Positions 12,152-20,965 of a stretch of 39,840 nucleotides of DNA are shown one piece after another (position 1 is the first letter of the stretch; every line of letters starts with the position of its first letter). Position numbers and translations under genes: made by a program. A model generated the notes under the pieces. It was not told the origin of the DNA, made no database searches, and saw nothing but the letters and a program-made list of their open reading frames with translations. This DNA is from a virus. Where the stretch lies: positions 1-39,840 of IMG/VR virus record IMGVR_UViG_3300006186_000001. One strand, given 5' to 3'.

Positions 12152-12922
12152 TTACCTTTCGAAATTGTAGCCAAGTACATCTAAGAAAGTTCCGCTGGTC
12201 GCCGGAGCCCCGCTATAGTTGTAAGTAATTTGCAAAGACGGCACAGGTACGTAAATAGATAAATCACGTCCAGCACCAATAGCCACATAACTAGAGCTTC
12301 CAGCGGATATGTTTTCAGGCCAGTTAATCAATGCAGAGTTTGCTGTTGAATTATTCTGACAACGCAAAAAAATAGATGAGCAAGAAGCTGGAACAACCGA
12401 TGAAACTGAAACGGTTGTCACAGCAGTATTCATGCCATTATTAACCACGCGATTGGCCGTCCACATACACATGAACGAACCTGTCGCTGTAAAAGGAGAT
12501 ACCGCGCCACTTGAAGTGGTAATAAAAGATCCTAGGTATCGTCGTGTGGTGTCGGATGTCTTCGTCCTGGCAATACCGTTGTAGGGCGCGGATGGAGCCG
12601 TAGTGACGAATTCCACATCAGGGGTTGATCCATTCAAAAATAAATACGCGTGGTACATCGTTGAAGCGGACAAAGACAACGATGTTTTTGCGATGTCAGA
12701 CGTGGCCCTAAGCGTGTATCCAAGCGATGGCACATAAGCCGACCCAGATGTAACCGTGACCGCCGTATTCGACACCCACTTGAGAATTAGACCATCGATA
12801 TATGATGTCGGCATGAACCCGGATACAGGTGCCTGCAAATCAGCCCCAGCCCTGACCACCTGCAACGTTTCCGCGCCGGTCAATGCCCCTGATGCTGGAT
12901 ACCCGGTCGCGTACTTCGTCAT
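12152..12922 (-). CDS. Distal tail/fibre protein, paralogue B (256 aa)
   Basis: Ser/Thr/Gly-rich beta protein typical of fibres or adhesins. After an N-terminal linker it carries A-R-T-K-T-S-D-T-T-R-R-Y-L-G-S near residues 118-132, shared with the adjacent upstream gene (A-R-T-K-T-G-D-L-T-R-R-Y-L-G-S). Both end in an aromatic-acid-Arg tail (Y-N-F-E-R). The N-terminus (A-S-G-A-L-T-G-A-E-T-L-Q-V-V-R) resembles short attachment motifs of fibre proteins. It is probably a receptor-binding or fibre-tip component. Confidence 0.75.
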   Translation of the reverse strand: MTKYATGYPASGALTGAETLQVVRAGADLQAPVSGFMPTSYIDGLILKWVSNTAVTVTSGSAYVPSLGYTLRATSDIAKTSLSLSASTMYHAYLFLNGSTPDVEFVTTAPSAPYNGIARTKTSDTTRRYLGSFITTSSGAVSPFTATGSFMCMWTANRVVNNGMNTAVTTVSVSSVVPASCSSIFLRCQNNSTANSALINWPENISAGSSSYVAIGAGRDLSIYVPVPSLQITYNYSGAPATSGTFLDVLGYNFER

Positions 12923-12925
12923 AGA

Positions 12926-13687
12926 TCACCTGTCGTAAATGTAGCCCTGGATGTAGATATTGACCTGCCCGGCGAGGACTAGGCCCAATACCGAACCCAA
13001 GAGGCCTGTTGTGGAAAGTATAGCCGAAATCGTCTGGGTCGAACTTAGCTCGACATCGCAACATACTGATTCGTTGGGCATTGCCGATACAGACCAGTTC
13101 GTTGGGCTGGCAGCGCCGTTATCAGGGTTGGCGATGTAAATTTGACGGTTTGAAGCGTTTTTGACGTCTAGCCGGACGTGGGTAGCCGTGGCGGGAATGA
13201 TCGGATTCAACGGTATCGTCGTCGCGGTGGATGCCACGAATGCCGATAGAAGATTCGTCGTTGCCGGGATGCTTCCGCCCGATGTGGCCGCGCTGAAAAG
13301 CACCACGTTCCCGATGTCTGTCGCCACCGTCTGCCTAAATGGCCTAACAAGACCATTTGACTGCACATAAACCGACCCCAGGTATCGACGGGTCAGGTCA
13401 CCGGTTTTCGTCCTTGCCGTGGAACCTGGCAAAGGATACGGCGTATCGGGCGAAACAGTAGATAGCTCAAGCTGCGCCACGCCAGGGTCGCCCTCATAGG
13501 CGTAGGCGAAATACCACGTTGATACCGTGGGAGACGAAAGTGTTACCGCCGAACTACCGTCACTAATAAGTCGCCTGGTGTTAGGCAGGAAACACGATCC
13601 CTTACCCATGGAAATGGTCAATCCGTCCAGCCCGACATTCAGCCTCAATCCGCGAATAATTGTATTGCTCGGGTCCGTAAGCGCCAT
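12926..13687 (-). CDS. Distal tail/fibre protein, paralogue A (253 aa)
   Basis: Beta-rich, low-charge protein with an N-terminal G-L-R-L-N-V-G-L-D-G-L repeat-like stretch, the shared motif A-R-T-K-T-G-D-L-T-R-R-Y-L-G-S near 90-104, then P-A-T-A-T-H-V-R-L-D-V-K-N and an end G-Y-I-Y-D-R. Similarity to the next gene over the motif and tail indicates tandem duplication with divergence. This type is commonly annotated as a phage tail or fibre protein. Four-base spacing to its neighbours implies cotranslation. Confidence 0.75.
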   Translation of the reverse strand: MALTDPSNTIIRGLRLNVGLDGLTISMGKGSCFLPNTRRLISDGSSAVTLSSPTVSTWYFAYAYEGDPGVAQLELSTVSPDTPYPLPGSTARTKTGDLTRRYLGSVYVQSNGLVRPFRQTVATDIGNVVLFSAATSGGSIPATTNLLSAFVASTATTIPLNPIIPATATHVRLDVKNASNRQIYIANPDNGAASPTNWSVSAMPNESVCCDVELSSTQTISAILSTTGLLGSVLGLVLAGQVNIYIQGYIYDR

Positions 13688-13690
13688 GAT

Positions 13691-14368
13691 TTACACCGCG
13701 ATAGAGTTGTCGGAAAGTCGCCGCCAGTTTACCCCGTCAGACCAGCAAATACGCGCGCCTTCGGCCAGATTGGTAATAGTCACTGTTCGGTATTGATTAC
13801 CCGCCGCCGCAGGTACATTTGTAGTAAGAAATGGCGGATGATAAGGAAGATCACCCATCTTAACGACAGCATCGGTGATGCCATATCCGGCCAGCGTTGT
13901 TGGCTTACCCGTGACAGTCGCCCATGAGATAGAAAATCCATAGGAGTTCGACTCAAGGGCTACATTGGACTGATCGGTGAGCAATACACCCGATTGGTCG
14001 GTAATCATCGATACGGCGATATCGGAGTCATACAGCGCACGGAACGAAGGCGCAGACGCCGTGCCGGATATCGGCCCAGCGAATACCGTCATGGCGGGCT
14101 CGTTCGCCAACCCCAATGTGATGGTACCCGCTGTGGTGATCGGATTCCCTGCCAGCGTGAATATCGAAGGTGCCGAGAAGTTGACGGAAGTAACCGTCCC
14201 TGTGGCTGCTCCTGCTACCGTGATAGCGATACCGCCCGGCGTGACGCCATCACCTCGCCACAGCGTGTTATCAGACCCCTGGATGACCAGTTCACGGTCA
14301 AGAGGGATATCCGACAGTCGGGCTGACGGCGTATCAGCGTATCGGTTTTTTATGCGCTGAGTCGTCAT
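13691..14368 (-). CDS. Tail fibre protein (225 aa)
   Basis: The N-terminal part reads N-R-Y-A-D-T-P-S-A-R-L-S-D-I-P-L-D-R-E-L-V-I-Q-G, followed by L-W-R-G-D-G-V-T-P-G-G, a motif seen in phage fibre and head-appendage proteins. The middle is Thr/Gly/Ile-rich beta repeats. Toward the end comes A-T-V-T-G-K-P-T-T-L-A-G-Y-G-I-T-D-A-V, a widespread fibre repeat ending in G-I-T-D-A, then a C-terminal domain with I-C-W-S-D-G-V-N-W-R-R-L. It is likely a trimeric fibre subunit. ATGA-coupled to the LamG protein upstream. Confidence 0.82.
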   Translation of the reverse strand: MTTQRIKNRYADTPSARLSDIPLDRELVIQGSDNTLWRGDGVTPGGIAITVAGAATGTVTSVNFSAPSIFTLAGNPITTAGTITLGLANEPAMTVFAGPISGTASAPSFRALYDSDIAVSMITDQSGVLLTDQSNVALESNSYGFSISWATVTGKPTTLAGYGITDAVVKMGDLPYHPPFLTTNVPAAAGNQYRTVTITNLAEGARICWSDGVNWRRLSDNSIAV

Positions 14369-15177
14369 ATCATGGGGGGTGCTGATTTATAGGGGTGACC
14401 CGATGGAAGAGAGGACTGTTGTCCCCATTGCCAGTTAAGGTAGCCTTCAAGACGCTGCTCATCCGCAAGGGATAAGCCCGCATCGCAGATGACTACCTCG
14501 CCAATATAGCCACCAAAGCTGTTAGACGTACCCGCCTGGTTGCCTACCGCCGCGTTAAATGCGCTTGACGTGTTTGACGTGCTCCCCGATGAAGTAAATA
14601 CATCGCTAATTAACTGGGTACCATTAGCTCGCAAGTCGGCGGTAGCCGTGCTGTAATTGATGTTCACAAGAAGAGATGAAACGGTTGTAACCGTCGTGGG
14701 TGATTGGACAGTGGACAAGCTATCCGCATCTAGTCGGCGACCTAAAATAGCGGGCGTTCGCGCTGATGTGTTTGGGTATCTGATATATACCCTAGCGAAG
14801 CCGGAGCTATTCGTATCTGACTGGAACAAAGTTCCCTGGCTTGAACCAGTGTAAGTCTGCTGAAGCATGGAACCGAAATGGAATCCGTTCTTATTCCTAA
14901 GAATGTCTACAGAGCTTGCTATGACAGCTACGTTGTCAGTGTTTTGCGTAAAAGAAGCCGCCGAGCGGCCGCCAATCGTTCCAGAAACCATCGACACAGT
15001 GCCGCTGATGCTCGCATCATGAGAATTTCCGGATAAGTCTTTCCACGTAGTGTAATTCGATCCACTCAACGTATTGAGCGGACTATCTGCCTTATACCAG
15101 GCGTACAGATTAGGAAGATTACTCGGCTTCCATAATGTGCTAGATGCACCAAAAAAGGCCACCCCTGTGGTGAACAT
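14365..15177 (-). CDS. LamG/concanavalin-like lectin-fold tail protein (270 aa)
   Basis: I used the ATG at 15177 (TGATG overlap). The domain begins with L-Y-A-W-Y-K-A-D-S near residues 24-32 and W-K-D-L-S-G-N-S-H-D-A, and ends with Y-I-G-E-V-V-I-C-D, L-E-G-Y-L-N-W-Q-W-G and L-P-S-G-H-P-Y-K-S-A-P-P. These are hallmarks of concanavalin A-like/LamG domains in phage adhesins, which bind glycans. It probably contacts surface polysaccharide. A second LamG domain occurs in the 31504-32832 product. Confidence 0.82.
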   Translation of the reverse strand: MFTTGVAFFGASSTLWKPSNLPNLYAWYKADSPLNTLSGSNYTTWKDLSGNSHDASISGTVSMVSGTIGGRSAASFTQNTDNVAVIASSVDILRNKNGFHFGSMLQQTYTGSSQGTLFQSDTNSSGFARVYIRYPNTSARTPAILGRRLDADSLSTVQSPTTVTTVSSLLVNINYSTATADLRANGTQLISDVFTSSGSTSNTSSAFNAAVGNQAGTSNSFGGYIGEVVICDAGLSLADEQRLEGYLNWQWGQQSSLPSGHPYKSAPPMI

Positions 15178-15803
15178 CAGGCATACCCCACGCCGCCAGA
15201 GCACCGCAAAATAGCGCCATCGTAGTAAGCGCTGAAGAAATTCTTAGCTGATGCGGTCGTGACCCAAGTAGGCACAGTGCCGCCAGGCCATTTGTAAAGC
15301 GACCCAAGCGTGATGGTTCGTCCACCCGTGGCATCTTCATCCAGGCAGAAATTAAGCACCATACCAGTCTGAAGGTTGGCCGGATTTGCTAGCGTCAGAT
15401 TTCCCGTAAGCGTCAGCTGGAAGTTGTTGGATGCTGATGCGTCAGGCGTATACGTACCCGTCGCCGAGGCAACCGACACGGGGGTTACGTACTGATTCTT
15501 AGTCCATGGCGAGGTATTTGCCAGCGTCACGCCTGTGGTAGGCGTTGCCCACGAAGGAATCCCCGCCGCCACGGTAAGCACCTGACCCGTAGTGCCGATA
15601 GCAAGTCGGGTAGGTGCCCCAGATGTTCCGCCACGTATGATGTCTCCCACAGACGTCATGGGATTTGTCAGAGCACCGGCTAGCGCGGCAATCGCCCCCG
15701 CTGTCGTTTTCCTAGACGCGCCACCGCCCGTGATCTGGTATTCGATCTCGTCTGTGCCTGAAATCATTCCGGCGCTTAGCCCATTGATGGTGACGTCTGC
15801 CAT
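15177..15803 (-). CDS. Tail fibre protein (208 aa)
   Basis: Contains the fibre signature S-V-G-D-I-I-R-G-G-T-S-G-A-P-T-R-L followed by G-T-T-G-Q-V-L-T-V-A-A-G-I-P-S-W-A near residues 51-86, found in many phage fibres. The C-terminal half is beta-rich with L-T-G-N-L-T-L and a terminal domain that ends A-I-L-R-C-S-G-G-V-G. TAATG and TGATG overlaps join it to neighbours. Confidence 0.82.
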   Translation of the reverse strand: MADVTINGLSAGMISGTDEIEYQITGGGASRKTTAGAIAALAGALTNPMTSVGDIIRGGTSGAPTRLAIGTTGQVLTVAAGIPSWATPTTGVTLANTSPWTKNQYVTPVSVASATGTYTPDASASNNFQLTLTGNLTLANPANLQTGMVLNFCLDEDATGGRTITLGSLYKWPGGTVPTWVTTASAKNFFSAYYDGAILRCSGGVGYA

Positions 15804-16387
15804 TACGCGGTAATCCGGTGGTCTGCGGTAGAAGTTACGCGGCGGTCACCTGTGGAGGTGATTCGTCCCATGGAAGGCACGGTAATTATCCCACAATCGA
15901 TGATTCCAACCGATAGATAGATCGAATTTAGCGAATTACGTACGACAATGGATGGGTCGTCATTGGTGATAACCACATCGCCCTTGAATCCATCCATAGA
16001 TGTGACGACCTCACTCGCGAGGGTGTAAAAACCTCGCTTACCTGTCGCATCCGTCCCATAGTACGAATCGTTCTGCGGATAGGCGGCGTCACCGAACAGG
16101 GATAAATTGACGACTCCCGACTCAAGTGTGCCACTGACCTCGATAGACCCTGCGCCGTTGATAACGGCCTGGTTGCCTTGAGGAGGGATACCAGACACCG
16201 AGCCATCTGGCGAACCTAATGCCAGCGCAATCGCTTTGATCTGGTCCGCATAGGTATTCCCATTATCCCCATTCGTGCTCACCGCGCCATCGATATACTG
16301 GAACCACCGATAGAACGATTGCATGGTCACACCACGCTGATTGACCAGCGTAGTTTGCGACTGAGGAAGGAATACCCTATTTGTCAT
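15803..16387 (-). CDS. Tail fibre/appendage protein (194 aa)
   Basis: Starting at 16387 (ATGA), the N-terminus M-T-N-R-V-F-L-P-Q-S-Q is followed by S-F-Y-R-W-F-Q-Y-I-D-G-A near 27-38, a helical segment recurring in appendage adaptor proteins. The middle has N-G-A-G-S-I-E-V-S-G-T-L-E-S-G and V-V-I-T-N-D-D-P-S-I-V-V. The end contains an unusual repeat: G-R-I-T-S-T-G-D-R-R-V-T-S-T-A-D-H-R-I-T-A (near-repeats R-(I/V)-T-S-T-(G/A)-D). It is a structural fibre-complex component. Confidence 0.72.
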   Translation of the reverse strand: MTNRVFLPQSQTTLVNQRGVTMQSFYRWFQYIDGAVSTNGDNGNTYADQIKAIALALGSPDGSVSGIPPQGNQAVINGAGSIEVSGTLESGVVNLSLFGDAAYPQNDSYYGTDATGKRGFYTLASEVVTSMDGFKGDVVITNDDPSIVVRNSLNSIYLSVGIIDCGIITVPSMGRITSTGDRRVTSTADHRITA

Positions 16388-17190
16388 ACGGCAACCAGAC
16401 CGAAGGCCACCCAATCAAATGGAATGGCGGCGTTAAAATTGAATCCCGATCCCGTATCGTCGCGCTCACCAGCGGACATCACTACTGTAAACGACGTATT
16501 GCTGAAAGAGCTAAGGTGAGGAATCGGAGCGTTACCCAAGGCCGACACGGTGCCGCTGTAGCGAGGCGTTACACCAACATACAGAGGATTTCCAGAATAT
16601 GCCGTGGGGAAATTCACCGAAACCGATGTATCACGCCCACCCACATTGGGAGCCGTCGCGGTGCCAGTCTGGATGAGGATCTTCCGCGTACCATCGCTGA
16701 TCGAGACATTTGTGGTACCAACAGCCACGTCGGATGTCGCAGGCGGCGGCGTTGCCGGAGGATTCTGCCAGATGATATTGGCGCCATCCGACCCAAGGAT
16801 TTTACCTACCTGCCCGGCAGGATCGGGAGGCTGGCGAATCGGCACCCACAGAAGATCTTCCCCATTTGTCGATAGGAAATACCCGGCCTGCCCCGATGAG
16901 AACGTCGGCAGATCCGCAGGTCCCTCAACATTATCGCGAGTCCACTGGATAGCGCCTTCCGAGTCGGCCAGTACCACCCGATACTCGCCATCCATCCAGA
17001 TATCCGACGATGCCCTGCCATCGGCATCCAGAGATACCGGGTTGGTGTTTGGGGACGATAGATCCTTGCTGGTGTACGTGTTGAGCTTGATCGACGTGCC
17101 GGTGGTGTAAAACGTCAGCGAGCCGCCCGCCAGGACGCGACCATCCCGGGTAAAGAACTGTGGCGCCTGGTCTAGAAATCGGAAGCTCAC
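16384..17190 (-). CDS. Tail fibre protein with N-terminal virion-binding and gp53-like C-terminal domain (268 aa)
   Basis: Residues ~1-95 match the short N-terminal attachment domain common to podophage fibres: F-F-T-R-D-G-R-V-L-A-G-G-S-L-T-F-Y, L-S-S-P-N-T-N-P-V-S-L-D-A-D-G-R, W-M-D-G-E-Y-R-V-V-L. A short Pro-rich linker follows. The C-terminal ~100 residues end F-T-V-V-M-S-A-G-E-R-D and F-D-W-V-A-F-G-L-V, as in tail-fibre gp53-like C-domains. It is the first gene after the ejection proteins, so it probably anchors the fibre complex to the tail hub. Confidence 0.85.
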   Translation of the reverse strand: MSFRFLDQAPQFFTRDGRVLAGGSLTFYTTGTSIKLNTYTSKDLSSPNTNPVSLDADGRASSDIWMDGEYRVVLADSEGAIQWTRDNVEGPADLPTFSSGQAGYFLSTNGEDLLWVPIRQPPDPAGQVGKILGSDGANIIWQNPPATPPPATSDVAVGTTNVSISDGTRKILIQTGTATAPNVGGRDTSVSVNFPTAYSGNPLYVGVTPRYSGTVSALGNAPIPHLSSFSNTSFTVVMSAGERDDTGSGFNFNAAIPFDWVAFGLVAV

Positions 17191-19406
17191 GGCGAATCCC
17201 CTTGCTGTGTGGCAATCTGGTTGAGAATTTTTGCAGCGGCGCGTTCTTCGACGCTACCCGGCTTGGCCTTGGATAGCGCGACAATGGCCTGGCGACCGTC
17301 AGAATTGGCGATGGCTCCGGCCACCCGGCGAAGTCCGGCAACAGAACCAAGTGTCGAAGCAATGCCCCTAACCGAAAAGTTCTTCACCGCATTCATGACT
17401 TCAGCCTGCGCCGCAGTGCCCGAGTAATTCGCGCCGAACTTATCCCCCAGACGACGCATGGCCGCGAAGGCATCGTCAATCTGATCCATTTCCTGACCTG
17501 AAAACAGCGTGCGGAGTTTTGCCACCTGATCAGGCTTGTTACCACCCAGTGCGCGGATGAACCCACCAGCATTCAGCGGTACGTGGTTAGCGCCCGCGCT
17601 TGTCGGCAACGACATAGCCGTATCGGCGGCGTTCTGCACCAACAGGCGCTTGTACTCCTGCAAAGCTTCCGGGTTGTTCTTCTGTAGCGCGCCAACCACC
17701 GTCTTAAGCTGGCTAGGCTGCAAGCCCTGCATGCGCTTCACCACCTCCTCCGGGGCCAGATTGGAAATCGTATTCCCATCGACAACCACGTCATTCCCAA
17801 GAAGCTTCGAAAGAGGGGAATTTTCCACCCCATCGATAAGCTGAGAATAGCGCTTATAGTTCGCATTAGCCGCACGAAGCATATCCCCGACGTTACCGCC
17901 ACTGTTTACCGTGATTGCACCCGTCTGGGTCTGCAACGGGTTCTGTGAAATCTCGACGTGATTGATAGCCGAAGCCGTATCATCGATATCCTGGCTCATC
18001 GCACCGTACAGGCGCTTGGCGATGGTCTGTTGCACCTGCGGATTGACGTTTTCGAAGATGTCGCCAGAGCGACGCGCCGCCTGCCCGTAGGACGTGCGCG
18101 CCCGACGCGCCGCATCCAGAGAGAACGCAGGCTTGGCGTTAACGTCGTCCAGAAGGGCCTGAACCTGAGACCTGACCGTCTTCGCCGCTGCACCCGGCAC
18201 ATCGGAATACTGCTGCAAGATGTCTTGCAAGACGCCCTTCGTGTTGTTGTACTGGACAATAGGCGAGTCACCCACGATCTTCTCGACATCGCCGTATAGC
18301 TGCTTACCCGATGCCTCACGGGCGTCCGACAGGCTCTTTACGACGTTACGGACCGTGTTCTGGATCTTGTCGCCAACACCCTGAGCCGAAACCTCACCAG
18401 GGTTGAGGTTATCCATGAGGCGTCCAAGGTAGGCAATCGCCTGATCGGCCGTTTTCTTATCGCCCTGAAATGCCTTGTCAGCGCTAAAAAACGACTGGCG
18501 TGCCGTATTTTCAAGACCCGTCTGAAATTTCGTACCTGTCAGCTGACCCGGCGTGAAGTCGATACCAGTTCGCGCCGCGAGATCGCGGCCTTCCTGAGTG
18601 AAACCAGCCGCCGACGGACGGGTGGAGGCGTAGTTAGCCGCACGCTGGACGATGTTGGCCGGGTTGGCGAGGCTCGTAGCTGCCACTGCTGCGGAAGGGG
18701 CCAGCGCGCCTCCCACAGAGGCCGCAAGCTCGCCCACGGGACCGAATCCCGCATCCTGTGCCGCCTGCCCAGCCGAAGCGCCCGTAGTCGCCGCTAGCGC
18801 CTGCTGAGGCACATTCGCCGCGATCTGTTCGGCCACGCCAGCGGCCACCGGAGATGCTGTGCTACGCAGCGCTGAAGCCACGGTACCGGCGCCTCCCGCT
18901 ACACCAGCTACAGCCTGCCCCGCGCGGTCGATGTACCGCTCTGCCGTGGATTCAGGTACGGGCAGACCGGCCTCTTGAATGCCCTGATCTAGAACCTGAT
19001 TGAGCGTCGCCTGGTGATACTTCGGGTCAACGCCAAGCGCGTCCAGTCCCTTATTGACCAGACCAGCGGCAGGCGCGATCACCATATCCGGAATCGCCGC
19101 CGCACCCTTGACCAAAGACCTCCCAGCCAGCGCGATACCCCGGCCTACCTCTCCGGCCACATCCGAGGCAACCTCGCCCGTGGACTTAGGCCGTTCTGGC
19201 GCCATGGCCTCCGGGTTGAGATCCGCAGCTGTGTACGGGCTGGCGCCGGATGCGTAAGGAACGTCCTCAGCATGGTTAGCATTCGGTGCAGAGGATGCGG
19301 CGGCAGGCGTGGCTGATCCACCATATTTTTCCCATGGGACGGGCTCGGCGCTGGCCTGACTGGCCGGTGCCTGAGAATACTTCTCCCAAGGCGCCTGATC
19401 GGCCAT
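17187..19406 (-). CDS. Large ejection/internal virion protein (gp16-like, 739 aa)
   Basis: This occupies the P22 gene 16 position, last of three ejection genes. The N-terminus has two P-W-E-K-Y motifs (around residues 5-9 and 23-27), a short repeat frequent in podophage internal proteins. It continues with long Ala/Gly-rich helical stretches (A-G-V-A-E-Q-I-A-A-N-V-P-Q-Q-A-L-A-A-T-T-G) that could insert in membrane, then a charged helical C-terminal half. In P22 gp16 is injected with the DNA and helps build a channel across the envelope. Assigned by position, size and composition. Confidence 0.82.
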   Translation of the reverse strand: MADQAPWEKYSQAPASQASAEPVPWEKYGGSATPAAASSAPNANHAEDVPYASGASPYTAADLNPEAMAPERPKSTGEVASDVAGEVGRGIALAGRSLVKGAAAIPDMVIAPAAGLVNKGLDALGVDPKYHQATLNQVLDQGIQEAGLPVPESTAERYIDRAGQAVAGVAGGAGTVASALRSTASPVAAGVAEQIAANVPQQALAATTGASAGQAAQDAGFGPVGELAASVGGALAPSAAVAATSLANPANIVQRAANYASTRPSAAGFTQEGRDLAARTGIDFTPGQLTGTKFQTGLENTARQSFFSADKAFQGDKKTADQAIAYLGRLMDNLNPGEVSAQGVGDKIQNTVRNVVKSLSDAREASGKQLYGDVEKIVGDSPIVQYNNTKGVLQDILQQYSDVPGAAAKTVRSQVQALLDDVNAKPAFSLDAARRARTSYGQAARRSGDIFENVNPQVQQTIAKRLYGAMSQDIDDTASAINHVEISQNPLQTQTGAITVNSGGNVGDMLRAANANYKRYSQLIDGVENSPLSKLLGNDVVVDGNTISNLAPEEVVKRMQGLQPSQLKTVVGALQKNNPEALQEYKRLLVQNAADTAMSLPTSAGANHVPLNAGGFIRALGGNKPDQVAKLRTLFSGQEMDQIDDAFAAMRRLGDKFGANYSGTAAQAEVMNAVKNFSVRGIASTLGSVAGLRRVAGAIANSDGRQAIVALSKAKPGSVEERAAAKILNQIATQQGDSP

Positions 19407-20956
19407 TAGAGCTTCTCCCAGTTCTGATGGTTACCCGGATCTCCGCCAAGGAAGCGGTAGCCGCCTTCGACGTGGCCCACGGCAGGTGAGCCACTGGAAG
19501 GCTGCGCGGCAGATCCTGACTCCTCTTCAGGTAGGCGGACCTGCGTGCCATTGATCCGGTCGCGAGTGCGTACCAGCTTGCGACGAAGATCCTCGATGTT
19601 CGCTCGCAGCGAAGCGTTATCCTGACCGCCCGTTTCAAGGTTGGCGGCAGCGGTACGCAAAATACGACCTTCGGAATCAGACAGTGCGCCGAAGCCTGAT
19701 GCACCAGTTGGCGAAAGGGACTTCAGCGAACCGAGCGTATTAAGCAATGACTGGCTGCTGATTGTCTCCAATGCAGCCTGGGCGTTCTTGGCATCGGTTC
19801 GGATGAGCGGCGTTTTCACCGCAAGGTCGCCCATGGCCGTACCCAACTGACTAAATCCCGGAGAATTCAGAAGCTGGTCGATACGGTCAATCGAATCCTG
19901 CGCCGAAGCCACAGCCTCACGCTTAGCATCCTCCGCCTTCTGCCGCTTAGCCGCCACGTCAGCCTGCTTATCTGGCGACAGCTGAGACCCACGCGACAAC
20001 ACATCCAGCTTGCCCGTATTCGTGTTCACCTGAGCAGACGATCCAGCGGGCAAGCCAGCCGCCTGGATTTCCTGCTGCGTCGCGGGGCGGAACGAATCGG
20101 TCGTCGCGGATTTCGAAGGGGTAAACCCGAGGCCACCAGAGGCACCCTGAGATCCGCCAACCTGACCACCACCAGCTTGAATCTGCTGCTGTAACCACGA
20201 CTCGACCTGATCAGGCGGCGTACCCTGTTGCACCATCTGGTTAGCCTGCTGGATGAGCGGGTTCACCGGATCGCCCGATCCACCCGCCTGACCACTAGGC
20301 GCGGCAATCGGCTTCAGTCCCGAAGGCGTGTTGTAGAACTGCTGAGTGCCACCTGGGACGCCAACAGAGACGATCTGATCGGGCTTTGGTGCAGAAGGAT
20401 TCGCAAACATCACCTGACCGGTATTCTTGTTGGTGAGCACGCCACCCTGTCCGACCACAACACCCTCGGCCGGACCCAGCCCCGACGCCTTCAACACCTG
20501 ATCAAAAGACGCCACATGCGTGTAAGCCGCCTTCAGCCCCGAATCCACGTCATCAGGTAGCCACGACACATCACCGCCGTCCGCTGCAAGCTTAGCCTTC
20601 GCCGCCTGATACGCCGGCTGACGCTGTTCGGGGGGAAGCTGGGAAATCTCCTGCACCTTACGGAATATTGCCTGGTTTGACTGTTGCAGCTGCGCGGCCT
20701 TGCCTGCGTCAAGCTGTGAGACGTACCCCTGGTAATCGGGCAGCGCTCCCGGCGCCTGGGTCGCCAGGAAGTTCTGACCACCTGTACGGTCGCCCGTAGC
20801 CGCCATGCCAATGGCCTTGGCGAACGCGTTACGGTCGTTCTGGTTCTGCGTAAGGGTCTGAATTCGCATAGCCTGCTCGGCTAGCTGATTCTTAGCCTGC
20901 ACGCCCTGATTGATGGCGGCGAACGGGTTGGCCTGTACGATGTCGGGGAGTGCCAT
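19406..20956 (-). CDS. Ejection/DNA transfer protein (gp20-like, 516 aa)
   Basis: Helical, Gln/Ala-rich protein lying in the P22 gene 20 position. N-terminal A-L-P-D-I-V-Q-A-N-P-F-A-A-I-N-Q-G is typical of podophage DNA-transfer proteins. The central region (residues ~165-290) is Gly/Pro/Gln-rich and probably flexible, followed by a helical C-terminal half with D-R-I-D-Q-L-L-N-S-P. It probably passes out of the virion ahead of the DNA. TAATG overlap with the gp16-like gene. Confidence 0.8.
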   Translation of the reverse strand: MALPDIVQANPFAAINQGVQAKNQLAEQAMRIQTLTQNQNDRNAFAKAIGMAATGDRTGGQNFLATQAPGALPDYQGYVSQLDAGKAAQLQQSNQAIFRKVQEISQLPPEQRQPAYQAAKAKLAADGGDVSWLPDDVDSGLKAAYTHVASFDQVLKASGLGPAEGVVVGQGGVLTNKNTGQVMFANPSAPKPDQIVSVGVPGGTQQFYNTPSGLKPIAAPSGQAGGSGDPVNPLIQQANQMVQQGTPPDQVESWLQQQIQAGGGQVGGSQGASGGLGFTPSKSATTDSFRPATQQEIQAAGLPAGSSAQVNTNTGKLDVLSRGSQLSPDKQADVAAKRQKAEDAKREAVASAQDSIDRIDQLLNSPGFSQLGTAMGDLAVKTPLIRTDAKNAQAALETISSQSLLNTLGSLKSLSPTGASGFGALSDSEGRILRTAAANLETGGQDNASLRANIEDLRRKLVRTRDRINGTQVRLPEEESGSAAQPSSGSPAVGHVEGGYRFLGGDPGNHQNWEKL

Positions 20957-20965
20957 ATCCGTTCC

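Noticed and set aside
12152-17190. Diversity-generating retroelement acting on the fibre genes
   Set aside because: No reverse transcriptase gene and no template/variable repeat pair is visible.
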